DNA of 64,000 nucleotides from Spirochaetaceae bacterium UBA5556 (GTDB taxonomy: Bacteria; Spirochaetota; Spirochaetia; Treponematales; Rectinemataceae): contig DIMW01000001.1 in the NCBI GenBank assembly GCA_002425765.1, forward strand, positions 236,361-300,360, in the 5' to 3' direction. The stretch's first letter is position 1. Each line of letters begins with the position of its first letter. Position numbers and translations under genes: made by a program. Below the pieces are notes generated by a model. It had not been told where the DNA came from. It saw nothing but the letters and a program-made list of their open reading frames with translations, and made no database searches. Shown here piece after piece: positions 43,046 through 51,903 of the stretch.

Positions 43046-44100
43046 TCTTCTACCCTCATTTCGCGATAGCAGCCCAGAATTTTGAAGTCTTCGGCCATCT
43101 TTGAGACCTTTTCCACGGCGCGCTGCACCGCGTCCGAGGAGACTGCGCCCTCGAAATCGATGAAAATCGCGTATTTGCCCGGCGTGTCCGGAACCGATTC
43201 GATCCTGGTGAGGTTGATTTTCTCCTCCGCGAACACCTTGAGGACGGCGAAGAGGGAGCCCGCTTTGTTCCCTGCGGTGAAGACGGCCGAACACTTGTCC
43301 CCCTCGTTCCCATTTCCCCGCGCCGAAATGAGGAAGAAGCGGGTGCGGTTGTGGGACGCGTCCTGGATATCCTCCTTGATCGTCTCGAGCCCATAGAGCT
43401 CACCGGCGAATTTACTCGCCACGGCGGCGATACCCTTGGGACGGATCTCCGAGAGCGCTTTTGCCGCGCCTGCGGTATCGTAGTAGGGTTCTGCATCCAG
43501 ATGATTCCTCTGCAAAAAATTGCGGCACTGGGCGAGCGCCTGGGTGTGCGACCACGCGGTTCTGAGTTCGCGGTGATCGGCGCCGGGGATCGTGAGGAGA
43601 CAGTGGCGGACAGGCATATCGATGGCGGCGACAATTTTCAGAGTGGTGTAAATGAGGATCGAGTTGACGGGCCCGACGATTCCCCCCAGGGTATTTTCCA
43701 CCGGGACGATGCCGTAGTCGTAGATACCCTTCTCGACGCCTTCGAAGACATCGGAGAATTCGCGGCAGGGTATGGTCGCCGCATTCGGCTTGAGTACCCT
43801 CAGAGCCACTTCCGAGTACGCTCCGTGTTCGCCCTGAAAGGCGACGGTCTGAAGCCCCGCATCCTGGACCCGTCGGCTCTCCGCCATCAGCTGCTCGTAG
43901 ATTTGGACCGAAAACTGCGGATCGAGCAGACACTGGCTCGAGTGGCGGACCTTGTCGAGAACAGCCTGTTCGCGGGCGGGATCGAGGGAGGTCGATTTGA
44001 AGCGCCTTGTGAGGAGCGCCTTCTCCATCCGTTCATTCAGAAGAGAGAGGATTTTTGCGTCGATGCGGTCGATGTCGGTCCGGATATCCTCGAGATTCAT
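43042..44100 (-). CDS. pheA: Bifunctional chorismate mutase / prephenate dehydratase (P-protein)
   Basis: The 352-residue enzyme takes chorismate to phenylpyruvate. An AroQ chorismate mutase domain occupies about 1-85 (IRTDIDRIDAKILSLLNERM). A prephenate dehydratase domain follows: VAFQGEHGAYSEVA, VPVENTLGGIVGPVN, and HNRTRFFLI with the catalytic TRF. The C-terminal ACT domain (about 265-345, with AGSLFAVLKVFAEEKINLTRIES) should give phenylalanine feedback. The ATG at 44100 has GGAGG and overlaps the aroC TGA; an in-frame GTG at 44112 is less likely. Confidence 0.96.
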   Translation of the reverse strand: MNLEDIRTDIDRIDAKILSLLNERMEKALLTRRFKSTSLDPAREQAVLDKVRHSSQCLLDPQFSVQIYEQLMAESRRVQDAGLQTVAFQGEHGAYSEVALRVLKPNAATIPCREFSDVFEGVEKGIYDYGIVPVENTLGGIVGPVNSILIYTTLKIVAAIDMPVRHCLLTIPGADHRELRTAWSHTQALAQCRNFLQRNHLDAEPYYDTAGAAKALSEIRPKGIAAVASKFAGELYGLETIKEDIQDASHNRTRFFLISARGNGNEGDKCSAVFTAGNKAGSLFAVLKVFAEEKINLTRIESVPDTPGKYAIFIDFEGAVSSDAVQRAVEKVSKMAEDFKILGCYREMRVEE

Positions 44101-45119
44101 GGCTTCCTCCACGGTATATTGGATTCCCAGGGGCTCTCCGCGCGCGCGGCGAGGGCGAGGTCCGCGAGGGCGCAGGCGGTGGCCGCTTCCAGAGCCACAG
44201 CGCTCCGGAGGGCTATGCAGGCATCGTGCCTGCCTTGTATTTCAAGGTCGGCCATCTCATCTCGCGAGAAATCGAGGGTGTGCTGCGCGGCCGAGATGGA
44301 TGAGGCGGGCTTTACGGCGACACGGAGCACGATTTCATTGCCGTTGGTGATTCCTCCGTTGATACCGCCGGCGCCGTTGCGTGCCGTTCTGCCGTCTGTG
44401 CCGACAAAGGGGTCGTTGTGGGCAGAGCCTCTCATCGCCGCCGCCGCGAAGCCGTCACCAAACTCGACGCCTCTGACTGCGGGGACGGCGAAGAGGTAGT
44501 GGGCGATCACGCTCTCCGCCGCGTCGAAGAAGGGCTCTCCCCAGCCGGCGGAGACGCCGCCGACCCGTATTTCGACGAGGGCGCCGACCGAGTCCTCTGC
44601 TTCCTTCGCCGCGCGGACGGCCTCGGCGACGTTTTTTGAGCCGCCGGCCTCGAGCAGCTTTGTTTCGAATACGATTGGCGTAAAATGGTTGAGAATTTTC
44701 TTCGCGACGACCCCGGCGGCGACCAGTCCAATCGTGATGCGGCCCGAAAAGTGGCCCGACCCACGAGGGTCCTGCCAGCCCGAGTACTTCGCCATCGCGC
44801 TGAAGTCGGCGTGCCCGGGCCTCGGTATCGACGTAAAGTCGGCGTAGTCCCCCGATTTTGTGTTTTCATTGCGAAATTCGATGTGGATTGGCGCGCCGGA
44901 CGTGTGGCCGTTGAACACGCCCGAAAGAATCGCGGGTCTGTCAGGCTCTATCCGCGGCGTGGTGCCCTCGGCTCCCGATTTCCGTCGCGCAAGGTCGACC
45001 GCGAAGTCCTCTTCCGAGAGAGGGATTCCCGCGGGGCACCCGTCGATGACGGCGCCTACCGCCGGCCCGTGCGATTCCCCATAGAGAGAAATACGAAACA
45101 GTCTGCCTCCGGTATTCAT
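44097..45119 (-). CDS. aroC: Chorismate synthase
   Basis: AroC makes chorismate from EPSP using reduced FMN. The 340-residue product has YGESHGPAVGAVIDGCPAG with its catalytic histidine, RRKSGAEGTTPR, RPGHADFSAMAKY, DPRGSGHFSGRITIGLVAAG, and GGINGGITNGNEIV. It is a little shorter than the usual 350-390. The stop overlaps the pheA start by four bases, and aroB lies 28 bases upstream. The flavin reductase needed by monofunctional synthases is not seen nearby. Confidence 0.96.
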   Translation of the reverse strand: MNTGGRLFRISLYGESHGPAVGAVIDGCPAGIPLSEEDFAVDLARRKSGAEGTTPRIEPDRPAILSGVFNGHTSGAPIHIEFRNENTKSGDYADFTSIPRPGHADFSAMAKYSGWQDPRGSGHFSGRITIGLVAAGVVAKKILNHFTPIVFETKLLEAGGSKNVAEAVRAAKEAEDSVGALVEIRVGGVSAGWGEPFFDAAESVIAHYLFAVPAVRGVEFGDGFAAAAMRGSAHNDPFVGTDGRTARNGAGGINGGITNGNEIVLRVAVKPASSISAAQHTLDFSRDEMADLEIQGRHDACIALRSAVALEAATACALADLALAARAESPWESNIPWRKP

Positions 45120-45147
45120 TTTCTTCCTCGCTTTTCAACCGAACGGC

Positions 45148-46197
45148 TCAAACCCTCAGAGCTTCCGCGAGCTCGTCCAGAGGAATGGCCTCAACGCGGA
45201 CGTCGCCGATTCCGTGCGGCACTACGAAGTCCACCTTATTCCCACGGCGCTTCTTGTCCGCGCGGATGAGCTCGAGCAGGGCTCTCCGATCCAGCGCCCG
45301 ATCCACCATCCCAAATGCCTCCTGAATGCCCGCAGGAAGCCCGAAGCGCCGGAGCAGGGAGGCGATGCGGCCCTGCGTCACAGGGTCGAGCGCCCCGCGC
45401 GACACGGCCAGGGTATTCGCCGCGCCCATGCCCGCCGCCACCGCGAAACCGTGCGGGAGCCCGGTGAGCAGCTCGATCGCGTGTCCGAAAGTGTGGCCGT
45501 AGTTGAGCACGTGCCGTGCCTTCGAATCGTAGGGGTCGGCCTTTACGTAGCGCAACTTTACTTCCTGGGAGAGCCGGACCAGCTCCTCAAAGGTCCTGCC
45601 GTCCAGCTCCGTCAGCGGGCTGTGCGCCTCGGCGATCTGCTCGAAAAATCGAACATGTTCCTCGCCGTCCAGCACCGCGTGTTTGACCGCCTCGGCCATA
45701 CCCGAGGACAGGTCCCTCTCGGACAGACTGCGCAACCAGCTCACGTCGCAGATGATGTCTTTGGGAAGATGAAAGCTGCCTACCACGTTTTTCGCGCAGC
45801 CGATGTCGATCGCATTTTTTCCGCCGATCGACGCGTCGATCATGGCGAGCAGCGTGGTTGGCACAAGAATGAGCTCGATGCCCCGCTTCCAGGTGTGAGC
45901 GGCGAACCCCGCCAGATCGCTCACCGAACCGCCGCCGATGGCGACGAGCACCGTGTCGGAGCCCGCATCGAAGTTGAGGAGGGCATAGTAGACCGATTCC
46001 AGGACGGAGAATGTCTTGCAAGACTCGCCGTCCGGCACTTCGATCCACCGGCCGCTTCCGATTTCCAGAGGAAGTTTCTCCGAGGCTTTTTCTCGGAGAG
46101 CGGAGCTGGTGATAAAGACGATCCTCTCCGAAGGCAGAAGCTTCAAGGATCCAGAGATCGATCCAAAACGTATGGTGCTGTTGTGTGTGGTCTGCAT
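45148..46197 (-). CDS. aroB: 3-dehydroquinate synthase
   Basis: AroB cyclises DAHP to 3-dehydroquinate with NAD+ and a divalent metal. The 349-residue enzyme has VAIGGGSVSDLAGFAAHTW, PTTLLAMIDASIGGKNAID, SGMAEAVKHAVL, and the metal-binding LNYGHTFGHAIE. Length is typical. It lies nine bases downstream of the DAHP synthase stop, as the second gene of the aroF-B-C-pheA-tyrA operon. Confidence 0.96.
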   Translation of the reverse strand: MQTTHNSTIRFGSISGSLKLLPSERIVFITSSALREKASEKLPLEIGSGRWIEVPDGESCKTFSVLESVYYALLNFDAGSDTVLVAIGGGSVSDLAGFAAHTWKRGIELILVPTTLLAMIDASIGGKNAIDIGCAKNVVGSFHLPKDIICDVSWLRSLSERDLSSGMAEAVKHAVLDGEEHVRFFEQIAEAHSPLTELDGRTFEELVRLSQEVKLRYVKADPYDSKARHVLNYGHTFGHAIELLTGLPHGFAVAAGMGAANTLAVSRGALDPVTQGRIASLLRRFGLPAGIQEAFGMVDRALDRRALLELIRADKKRRGNKVDFVVPHGIGDVRVEAIPLDELAEALRV

Positions 46198-46206
46198 GGC
46201 GGGCTC

Positions 46207-47112
46207 CTAGTCGACCGCCTCAGAGAACGCGCTGGGCAGAGTGAACTGTGTCTCCGGCGCGCTTGTGCCACACTGAGCTCTTTCCTCAGCCTGTATTTCC
46301 GATTCATCAAAGAAGGCCCTGAGCTTTCGGAGCTTCTCCATGAGCGATTCGAACATCGGGATCGTGAGCTGCTGCTCCTTGTCGCTGAGCGCGGACTGGG
46401 GATCGATGTGCACCTCGATCTCGAGGCCATCGGTGCCGGCGGCGACCGCCGCCAGACTCATCGGCGCGATTAGGGGAAGGAGCCCCGTCCCGTGGGAGGG
46501 GTCGACGAGGACGGGAAGGTGGCTTTCGCGCCGCACCGCGGGGATCATCGACAGATCGAGCGTATTCCGCGTGTATGTCTCAAAGGTGCGGATGCCGCGC
46601 TCGCAGAGAATGACGTTGGGGTTCCCCTCCGCCAGAATATACTCCGCGCAGTTGAGCCACTCTTCAAGAGTCGAATACATGCCCCGCTTGAGGAGGATCG
46701 GTTTGCCAGACTTGCCGGCCTCGCGCAGGAGCGAGAAGTTCTGCATATTGCGCGCCCCTATCTGAAGAACATCGGCGTATTCCCCGACCCAGGAAACATC
46801 CCGCGTGTCAACGACTTCGGTGACGACGGGCAGACCGGTCTCCTTGCGGGCCTTGTCGAGAATCTTCAGGCCCTTGAGGCCGAGCCCCTGGAACGCGTAG
46901 GGAGAAGTTCTCGGCTTAAACGCGCCACCGCGCAGCATGTGCGCTCCGGCCTTCTTCACGGCGATGGCCGTCTCGATAGTCTGGCTCTCTGTCTCCACCG
47001 AACAGGGCCCCGCGATTATGACAAGGCCCTGGCCCACTTTTATGCCGTTCACATCGATGATGGTCGTATTCTGTCCTGGTGCGCGCGCCGCGAGTTTAAT
47101 ATTTCTGATCAC
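46207..47112 (-). CDS. aroF: 3-deoxy-7-phosphoheptulonate synthase, type I-beta (Bacillus AroA/AroF-like)
   Basis: This enzyme condenses PEP with erythrose-4-phosphate, the entry to aromatic synthesis. The 301-residue product has VIIAGPCSVE, MLRGGAFKPRTSPYAFQGLG, LQIGARNMQNF, KPILLKRGM, LCERGIRTFE and DPSHGTGLL with the metal histidine. It has no fused chorismate mutase and only a short N-terminal segment, so it is close to the unregulated core form. The start is a GTG at 47112 with AAGGAG six bases upstream; an in-frame TTG at 47169 would lie in the promoter -10. A C-terminal tail after FFDESE of about 25 residues is extra. Confidence 0.94.
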   Translation of the reverse strand: MIRNIKLAARAPGQNTTIIDVNGIKVGQGLVIIAGPCSVETESQTIETAIAVKKAGAHMLRGGAFKPRTSPYAFQGLGLKGLKILDKARKETGLPVVTEVVDTRDVSWVGEYADVLQIGARNMQNFSLLREAGKSGKPILLKRGMYSTLEEWLNCAEYILAEGNPNVILCERGIRTFETYTRNTLDLSMIPAVRRESHLPVLVDPSHGTGLLPLIAPMSLAAVAAGTDGLEIEVHIDPQSALSDKEQQLTIPMFESLMEKLRKLRAFFDESEIQAEERAQCGTSAPETQFTLPSAFSEAVD

Positions 47113-47168
47113 GGCAGTCTCCTTAAGGTGCACAGTGCCTTCAAACGAATGTTGTGCAGGTTCTGGCA

Positions 47169-47197
47169 ATCATAGCTATGCGTAGAAACACGGTCAA
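47169..47197 (-). promoter_or_regulatory. Strong sigma70-type promoter of the aroF-aroB-aroC-pheA-tyrA operon
   Basis: On the minus strand TTGACC (47192-47197) and TATGAT (47169-47174) are exactly 17 bases apart. Transcription starts near 47162, leaving a leader of about 50 bases before the GTG, too short for a leader-peptide attenuator, and no hairpin with a T-run is seen. Confidence 0.75.
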
Positions 47198-47244
47198 GGT
47201 TCATGAATATTCATTTTTGTTACAAAACGGAATATTATGCAACC

Positions 47245-50200
47245 ATGTATTTCAATGAACTCGTTTCAGCCTACGATCGCCAGCGCCGTGAGCGCAACAT
47301 CTATCACGATCTCATGCGGGATCGCGTGAAAGAGGTGCTTCTCGTCGGGAGCCTCTACGACTCCTTTGTGGTCGAGTCCGATGGTGTCCTCACCGAGCAG
47401 ATATATGGAGAGTATTTCAAACTCAATTTGAACACCATCCCCCGCGTCACCTGTGCATATACGGAAGGCTCGGCGCTCGATCTGTTCCGGGAAGGCAGAT
47501 TCGACCTCATCATCATCATGGCGAGTCTGGACTTCGACATGCCGCTCAGGCTTGCGGCCTCGATGCGCCACATATGGCCCGACATCCCCATCCTGCTCAT
47601 GGTGACGAACAATTCAAGCCTCGCGATGCTCGACATGAGTCGGCCCGAGCTCGCGGCCTTCAACAGGGTCTTCGTGTGGAACGGCTACTCGAAGCTCTTC
47701 GTCGGTATGATCAAATACATCGAAGACTGGCGGAACGTCGGGGCCGACACGAGGACCGGCGAAGTCAGGGTCATCCTGATGATCGAGGATTCCGTACGCT
47801 ATTACTCCCGCTATTTGCCGGTTCTGTACAAGGTCGTGCTGCGCCAGGCGCAGGCTCTCGTCGAGGAAGAGCACATCACCGAGACCTACAAGCTCATGAG
47901 CATCAGGGCCAGGCCCAAGATCCTCCTCGCGAGCACCTACGAAGAGGCCTGCGAGATCTTCGAGACCTACAAACCGTATCTTCTGACGGTCATCACCGAT
48001 ATCCGCTTCAACCGCAAGGGTGTCGCCGACGAGAATGCCGGGTACGATTTTCTCCAGTTCGCGAAGCGCGAGCTGCCCGACCTGCCCATGCTTGTGCAGT
48101 CGAGCGAACCGAACGTAAGGGAGAAGGCCTTCGCCATCGGAGCCTCGTTCATCGACAAGAATTCCGAGTCGCTCGAGATGGAGCTGGCGGCGTTCCTTCA
48201 GGCAAACCTTGGTTTCGGCAATTTTGTGTTCCGCACCCCTGACGGCGATGAGATAGCCCGCGCGCACAACATGGCTGAATTTGTGAAAAAGTTGAATGAG
48301 ATTCCCATTGAGAGCCTTCTCTACCACGCCGAGCACAACCACTTTTCCGCGTGGCTGATGGCGCGCGGCGAAATCCATGTCGCGAAGATATTGAGGCCGT
48401 ACCGAATCACGGATTTCAGCACGCCGGCCGAGCTTCGGCAGTTCATCGTCCGCATGATAGACCAGATCCGCTCGACCAGTTCGAGAGGCATGGTGCCGTA
48501 CTTCGATCCAGAGATGGCCAAATATTCACGATATCTGTGCAAGATCACCGATGGTTCGGTGGGCGGCAAGGGTAGGGGGCTCATCTTCATCCACTCTCTC
48601 CTCGAGAACATCGATTTCTCTCAGTACATCCAGGAGATGCGAATCTCGATGCCGAATACCGTTTTTGTCGGCATCGACGAATTCGAGCATTTTCTGGAAT
48701 CGAACAGTCTCTGGTCCTGGGCATACTATGGCGACAGCGCCCATGATGTGCCGCAGGTCTTCGTGCAGCAGTCTCTCTCTCCCAAGCTCATGGAGAGGCT
48801 GAGACAATTCCTGTCCCTCAGCAAGAAACCGCTCGCGGTGCGTTCGAGCGGCCTCTTCGAGGACATGCTCATGGTGCCCTTCTCGGGTGTCTACGACACC
48901 TATATCCTGCCGAACAATCATCCCGACCTCGAGGTACGGCTGCAACAGCTCGGCGACGCCATCAAGCTGATCTACGCGAGCCTCTTCTCAAAAGAGTCCC
49001 GCGCCTACTTCGAGACAGTGAACTACAACCTCGAAGAGGAGAGGATGGCCGTCGTCATTCAGGAACTGATCGGCTCCCAGCACGGGACCTATTTTTACCC
49101 CAACGCGGCGGGCGTCGCCCAATCCTACAACTATTATCCGGTCTCGTACGTGAAGCCCGACGACGGACTCTGCGTGGCGGCCCTCGGCTTGGGCACCTAC
49201 GTCGTCGGCGGTGGGGCGGCCTTTCGCTTCTGTCCCAAATACCCGAAGCTCGACGTACTTTCGCCGGAGCACGCGCTCGAGAGCACTCAGCGCTATTTCC
49301 ACGCGCTCTCGCTCGAAAATCAGAAGCCGGATCTGCTCCAGGGCGAGATGGCCAGCCTGGCCGAGCCACCGGTGAGCGCGGCGGAAAAAGACCGCTATTT
49401 CCCTATGCTCGCCTCGACCTGGGATGCCGCCGACCAGCGCTTCGTGCCTGGCATCACGATAAGGGGCCACAGGGTGATCGACTTCGCCAACATGCTGAAA
49501 TACGATGCCTATCCTTTCGCGAAGGCCATAGACATGGTACTCGACATCGCGGCCCGCTCCATGGGAACGCCCGTCGAAATCGAGTACGCCCTCAATTTTG
49601 ACGCCGACAGAGAAGAGCCGACTTTATACCTCTTGCAGCTGAAGCCGCTCATCCATATCGACGACCGCGTCGAGATAGACCCGAGCTCGATCCAGAAAGA
49701 GCAGTGCTTCATGCTGTCGCGCGGCTGCATGGGCAACGGCAGGGACTATGACATCCATGCCATCGTGTGGGTGGACCCCCGGAAGTTCGAGCGGAGCGCG
49801 ACGCTTGAGATTGCGGCGGAGATAGAGGAGCTCGACGGCATCGCGCGGGAAGAGAACTTCAATTATCTGCTCATCGGGCCCGGCAGATGGGGAACCCGCG
49901 ACCGTTGGCTTGGCGTGCCCGTGTCTTTTTCCCAGATATCGCGCGCGAAGGCGATCGCGGAAGTGGATCTGCCCGAATTTGTCGTCGAGAGTTCCCAGGG
50001 CTCGCATTTCTTCCACAACCTGACGACCATGCGCATAAAATACATGAAAGTGAGCCACGACGAGGCGGAGGATTTCATAGACTGGGGCTGGCTCTACAGA
50101 ATGCCGTCCCGCATTCAGACTAAACATTGCGCCCTCACCGTGTTCGAGTCACCGATGGACCTGCGTTTCGACGGGCGGAGCGGAGTCGGGGCGATCCTTA

Positions 50201-50274
50201 AGCCTTTGGCTGCGCCCTCTGGCGAGCCTTCAGGCGACGTCTTTGGGGCGCATCCAAGTCGGTCCAGCCGTTGA
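47245..50274 (+). CDS. Double receiver-like protein fused to a PEP-synthase/PPDK-type ATP-binding domain
   Basis: The 1009-residue cytoplasmic protein has two response-regulator-like domains (about 30-150 and 172-330). The second has VRVILMIEDS, the candidate phospho-acceptor aspartate in VITDIRF (about 250), PMLVQSSE and FIDKNS. From about 430 on is an ATP-grasp domain of the pyruvate-phosphate-dikinase N-terminal type: VGGKGRGLIFIHSLL (about 436-450), KKPLAVRSSGLFEDM (about 528), GVYDTYI, and a late LLIGPGRWGTRDRWLGVPV. The phospho-histidine swivel and PEP/pyruvate barrel of true PPDK are absent. So it binds ATP and perhaps phosphorylates a partner; its substrate is unknown. The start is uncertain: ATG 47245 was chosen over 47203, and neither has a good site. 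Confidence 0.75.
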   Translation: MYFNELVSAYDRQRRERNIYHDLMRDRVKEVLLVGSLYDSFVVESDGVLTEQIYGEYFKLNLNTIPRVTCAYTEGSALDLFREGRFDLIIIMASLDFDMPLRLAASMRHIWPDIPILLMVTNNSSLAMLDMSRPELAAFNRVFVWNGYSKLFVGMIKYIEDWRNVGADTRTGEVRVILMIEDSVRYYSRYLPVLYKVVLRQAQALVEEEHITETYKLMSIRARPKILLASTYEEACEIFETYKPYLLTVITDIRFNRKGVADENAGYDFLQFAKRELPDLPMLVQSSEPNVREKAFAIGASFIDKNSESLEMELAAFLQANLGFGNFVFRTPDGDEIARAHNMAEFVKKLNEIPIESLLYHAEHNHFSAWLMARGEIHVAKILRPYRITDFSTPAELRQFIVRMIDQIRSTSSRGMVPYFDPEMAKYSRYLCKITDGSVGGKGRGLIFIHSLLENIDFSQYIQEMRISMPNTVFVGIDEFEHFLESNSLWSWAYYGDSAHDVPQVFVQQSLSPKLMERLRQFLSLSKKPLAVRSSGLFEDMLMVPFSGVYDTYILPNNHPDLEVRLQQLGDAIKLIYASLFSKESRAYFETVNYNLEEERMAVVIQELIGSQHGTYFYPNAAGVAQSYNYYPVSYVKPDDGLCVAALGLGTYVVGGGAAFRFCPKYPKLDVLSPEHALESTQRYFHALSLENQKPDLLQGEMASLAEPPVSAAEKDRYFPMLASTWDAADQRFVPGITIRGHRVIDFANMLKYDAYPFAKAIDMVLDIAARSMGTPVEIEYALNFDADREEPTLYLLQLKPLIHIDDRVEIDPSSIQKEQCFMLSRGCMGNGRDYDIHAIVWVDPRKFERSATLEIAAEIEELDGIAREENFNYLLIGPGRWGTRDRWLGVPVSFSQISRAKAIAEVDLPEFVVESSQGSHFFHNLTTMRIKYMKVSHDEAEDFIDWGWLYRMPSRIQTKHCALTVFESPMDLRFDGRSGVGAILKPLAAPSGEPSGDVFGAHPSRSSR

Positions 50275-50325
50275 CCATCGTGGCCATTTCCGGCAATACT
50301 CATCCAAACGACAAGGCAGGCGAAG

Positions 50326-51888
50326 ATGATTGATCAAAGCGCGGCACGTGCACTTCATCCTCTCGAAGTGAAGATTATTTTGGCATTTAGCTCGGGAGAC
50401 ATAATCGACAGCGCCCGTGTTCGGGAAAAATTGGGTTTTAAAGAAGGCCAGGATCAGCAGGCTTTCTCCTGGCTCGTGGCAAAGGGTGTGCTGGAAGAAG
50501 CGGACAGGCAGACGGAAGTTTTTTATGAACTCACCCCCCTTGGCCAGGAGTGGCATGACGAGGGCACACCCGTCATGCGGATTTTTTCGCTTCTGCGGGA
50601 ATCCGGCCCCTTAAGCCTGCCCGACATCGCCCAGAAACTTGGGTTTGATCAGAAGACCGTCGGCTCGGCCTTCGGCGCCCTGTCAAAAGAAGGCGTGTGC
50701 GCGATGGACGCGCCGCGCCGCGCCGTGCTCGCCAGACCTGAGCTGCCCCAGCCTCTCCTGGACACCGAGGCGCTTCTCGATGCGGCCGCGGCCCACGACG
50801 GCTCGCTGCCCGAAACGTCGCTTACACCGCAACAGAAAGCCCTCATGGCCCAGTACGCCAAAAAGCGCGGCGCTCAGGACGCGCCCTTCAGGATCGCCGA
50901 GCGCGCGAAAGTGCTCTTCCGGCTCACGCCGCTCGCCTCGGAGTACCGCGAGGCCGTCACCGCCCTCGGGATGACCGGCGAAGAGCTGGGAGCCATCACG
51001 CCCGAGATGCTCGAAAAGGGGACCTGGAAGCAGGGGAGCTTCCGCCCCTACAACCTCCAGATACCCCCCGCGCGCGTGATCCCCGGCCGCCGCAATCCCT
51101 ACGTCGAATTTCTCGACAGTGTCAAGGACAAGCTTGTGTCCCTCGGGTTCGAGGAGTTCGACGGCAATATGGTGGAGACCGAGTTCTGGAATTCGGACGC
51201 GCTCTTCATGCCACAGTTTCACTCCGCGCGCGACATTCACGATGTCTATTATATCGAAGAGCCGACCCACGCCAAATTCATTGAGGAGCCATATCTGTCG
51301 CGGGTCGCCGCCGCGCATGAACATGGCGGCAATACGGGGAGTCGCGGCTGGCAGTATCAGTTCGACCGCGATTTTACGCGCAGGCTCATCCTGCGGAGCC
51401 AGGGGACGGTGCTCTCGGCGCGCCAGCTCCCGAAGGCCAAGGTGCCGGGCAAGTATTTCGGCATCGTACGCTGCTTCCGCTATGACCGCGTCGACGCGAC
51501 GCACCTTTCGGACTTCTACCAAACCGAGGGCATTGTGCTCGGCGAGGATGTGAATCTGAGGACCCTCCTCGGCTTTCTCGAAATGTTCGCGGTGGAAGTC
51601 GCCGGCGCGAAGGAAGTGAAGTACGTGCCCGGCTATTTCCCCTTCACCGAACCATCGATCGAGGTGCACATCAAACATCCGGTGCTCGGGTGGTTTGAGC
51701 TCGGCGGCTCCGGCATTTTCCGCCCCGAGGTGGCGCGCTCCCTGGGGGTCGATGTACCGGTGCTCGCGTGGGGAATCGGCATCGACCGCATGGCGCTCAT
51801 GGCGCTTGGGCTCAACGATCTGCGGGAGCTGTTCAGCGCGGACCTCGAGAGCGTGCGCATGCGCCGTTCCCAGTACAAAATTCAGTGA
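50326..51888 (+). CDS. pheS: Phenylalanyl-tRNA synthetase alpha subunit, archaeal/eukaryal type
   Basis: The 520-residue class II synthetase is far longer than bacterial PheS (about 340). Its first 220 or so residues hold winged-helix DNA/tRNA-binding-like repeats (KLGFKEGQDQQAFSWLVAKG; IAQKLGFDQKTVGSAF) as in archaeal and eukaryal alpha subunits. The catalytic core has the GSRGWQYQFDRDFTRRLILRS motif-2 region, FRYDRVDATHLSDFYQTEG, and motif 3 VLAWGIGIDRMALMALGL. pheT starts 15 bases downstream. Spirochaetes are known to have this horizontally acquired PheRS, so the type supports the taxonomic call. Confidence 0.96.
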   Translation: MIDQSAARALHPLEVKIILAFSSGDIIDSARVREKLGFKEGQDQQAFSWLVAKGVLEEADRQTEVFYELTPLGQEWHDEGTPVMRIFSLLRESGPLSLPDIAQKLGFDQKTVGSAFGALSKEGVCAMDAPRRAVLARPELPQPLLDTEALLDAAAAHDGSLPETSLTPQQKALMAQYAKKRGAQDAPFRIAERAKVLFRLTPLASEYREAVTALGMTGEELGAITPEMLEKGTWKQGSFRPYNLQIPPARVIPGRRNPYVEFLDSVKDKLVSLGFEEFDGNMVETEFWNSDALFMPQFHSARDIHDVYYIEEPTHAKFIEEPYLSRVAAAHEHGGNTGSRGWQYQFDRDFTRRLILRSQGTVLSARQLPKAKVPGKYFGIVRCFRYDRVDATHLSDFYQTEGIVLGEDVNLRTLLGFLEMFAVEVAGAKEVKYVPGYFPFTEPSIEVHIKHPVLGWFELGGSGIFRPEVARSLGVDVPVLAWGIGIDRMALMALGLNDLRELFSADLESVRMRRSQYKIQ

Positions 51889-51903
51889 GCCTGGAGAACA
51901 TCT

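Noticed and set aside
45214..46473. A 419-codon frame on the plus strand opposite aroB and aroF
   Set aside because: Arg/His/Glu-rich shadow of two confidently identified genes; no family resemblance.
47113..47168. Leader-peptide attenuator before aroF
   Set aside because: The leader is only about 50 bases, with no run of Phe, Tyr or Trp codons and no terminator-like hairpin.
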